From assembly GCA_011365055.1 (NCBI GenBank), contig RDOG01000002.1, forward strand, positions 310,001-374,000: DNA of 64,000 nucleotides, written 5' to 3'. This stretch comes from Promethearchaeota archaeon (lineage in GTDB: Archaea > Asgardarchaeota > Lokiarchaeia > Helarchaeales > RDOG01). Within the stretch, counting starts at the first letter, position 1. The number at the start of each line of letters is the position of its first letter. This document shows, in pieces, positions 63,036 to 64,000 of the stretch. A model generated the notes under the pieces. The model saw nothing but the letters and a program-made list of their open reading frames with translations. It did not search any database and was not told the DNA's origin. Made by a program: the position numbers and the translations under genes.

Positions 63036-64000
63036 ATGAAAATTGGATTGAATATAATTAGTTATGGAAGTTATATCCCCAGATACAGAATAAAAAAAGA
63101 AGAATTCATTAAGACTTGGGGGAGTTTCCAAGCAAAAGTAAATGAAAAAGCAGTGATAGGATATGACGAAGATACTTTGACCATGGCAATAGAAGCAGGA
63201 TTAAATGCATTGCGAGATTCACTCTTAGATCCTAAAAACATAGGATTAATTTCTATAGGAACAAGTACACCACCATATTCAATACGTTCTCTTGCGTCTG
63301 AGATTAGAATGGCATTGGGATTACCGGAAAATATTTCATTATTTGATTTTAAAGAATCTGAAAAGGCAGGTACAACCGCGTTTAATGCATCGTTGGACAT
63401 GATCCTTAATAGGGGAAAAGCAGGTTTAATTATTGGGAGTGATTCACCCAAAGCAAGACCTAACGATGAATTGGATCACGCTTATGGTGCTGGTGCTGGT
63501 GCATTACTCGTAGGAACCACAAAGGGAATTGCAACAATTGAAGGAATAACGAGCTCTTCAATTGATTTTATAGCAGATAAATACAAACGTGAAGGCGAAA
63601 TATACGTTACCGACTTAAGCATTACAAGTTATCAACGTCATGCATATCAATCAACGATTACGAATGCAATAAAAGAGCTTTTCAATGAATTGAATGTTAA
63701 TGAATCAGATTATAAATATTTTATAGTTCAAGGTCACGATACTGGAGAAATACTTAGAGCTAGCAAGTTAATTAATAAAGATAAAATATCTTATAATAAT
63801 TTAAATAATGTCGGAGATTCTGGCGCAGCATCAATATTTTTAGAATTAATTAATGTCTTGGAGACGAAAGCAGAACCTGGAGATCGTATTTTATGTGTAG
63901 GTTATGGATCTGGAATTGGAGCTGATGTTTTTAGTATCGTGGTTAATGATCAATTAAGAAAAAGTGAGGAATCAATCCCTTATTCTGTTTATTTAAATAA
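63036..64000 (+). CDS. HMG-CoA-synthase-like thiolase-fold enzyme (3' end beyond window)
   Basis: 321 complete codons, still open at the window edge. ATG 63036 has GAGGTG upstream. The N-terminus IISYGSYIPRYRIKKEEF matches archaeal HMG-CoA synthase. The catalytic Cys region, which reads FACKAGTAG in relatives, is KESEKAGTTA, so Cys is Glu. The His region is QGHDTGEIL. The Asn region (GNT in relatives) is VGDSGAAS, so Asn is probably Asp. Such changes should block condensation by the usual acyl-enzyme. It may be a decarboxylase, a scaffold or an inactive partner. Near the end, ILCVGYGSGIGADVF is the fold's closing motif. Confidence 0.85.
   Translation, partial: MKIGLNIISYGSYIPRYRIKKEEFIKTWGSFQAKVNEKAVIGYDEDTLTMAIEAGLNALRDSLLDPKNIGLISIGTSTPPYSIRSLASEIRMALGLPENISLFDFKESEKAGTTAFNASLDMILNRGKAGLIIGSDSPKARPNDELDHAYGAGAGALLVGTTKGIATIEGITSSSIDFIADKYKREGEIYVTDLSITSYQRHAYQSTITNAIKELFNELNVNESDYKYFIVQGHDTGEILRASKLINKDKISYNNLNNVGDSGAASIFLELINVLETKAEPGDRILCVGYGSGIGADVFSIVVNDQLRKSEESIPYSVYLN

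Overview
The window is AT-rich (roughly 30% G+C in spot counts by hand) and archaeal. It carries ribosomal protein S27e, translation factor aIF2-alpha, an STT3/AglB oligosaccharyltransferase, a RadB-like recombinase and a TrmB-family regulator. Several genes point to an Asgard archaeon of the Lokiarchaeia type. These are a three-helix protein matching the eukaryotic OSTC/OST3 subunits of oligosaccharyltransferase, an Arf-like GTPase fused to extra domains, a zinc-ribbon/Yip1-like membrane protein, a V4R protein, an SDS22-like leucine-rich-repeat protein and FG-GAP (integrin-like) proteins. The assignment rests on gene content only; the window has no rRNA gene.

Layout. 1-15.9 kb: S27e and aIF2-alpha, a 1609-residue STT3 with a huge Asn/Ser/Thr-rich tail, a COG3199-type NAD kinase, an MptE-like pterin enzyme, topoisomerase I, a galactokinase-like kinase, the Yip1-like protein, the Arf-like GTPase and the OSTC-like subunit. 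16-24.7 kb: V4R protein, RadB-like ATPase, an M28 peptidase with a membrane insert, an ABC-2 exporter and a short metzincin-like protein. 25-36.3 kb: a phytoene-desaturase-like flavoprotein, an orphan DNA methyltransferase, an ADP-ribosylglycohydrolase, a tungsten-type aldehyde ferredoxin oxidoreductase with an epimerase, a bacterial-type RNase PH, a UPF0280 protein and a PAP2-like membrane protein. 36.8-48 kb: a two-subunit CoA-transferase operon behind a cluster of inverted half-sites, an FG-GAP beta-propeller without a signal peptide, phosphopentomutase, a tetraether-lipid-synthase-like radical SAM enzyme, two unknown overlapping genes and the LRR protein. 48-57 kb: alpha/beta hydrolase, gamma-carbonic-anhydrase-like protein, then a redox island (TrmB regulator, SDR, aldo/keto reductase, DUF362 ferredoxin protein, second aldo/keto reductase). 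49-62 kb: four short MCP-like transducers, three of them clustered around a collagen-like surface protein. 62-64 kb: a glycyl-radical-enzyme activase and a truncated HMG-CoA-synthase-like gene.

The strongest unexplained signals lie in the transducer cluster. The three clustered MCP-like genes share a promoter with exactly 20 nt between two conserved boxes. The copy at 56.65 kb is a patchwork: an 83-nt tract nearly identical to the distant 49 kb copy sits between tracts matching the 60.7 kb copy. Between these genes lies a GC-rich surface protein with one FG-GAP repeat, nine Gly-X-Y triplets, a membrane anchor and a cytoplasmic tail. No chemotaxis kinase, adaptor or archaellum gene is present, so what these transducers signal to is open. 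Other points are a thiolase-fold enzyme with an altered catalytic triad, the M28 membrane insert, the STT3 tail with the separate OSTC-like gene, and a duplicated MGPLK start upstream of topoisomerase I. No tRNA, rRNA, CRISPR array, transposase or integrase was found.
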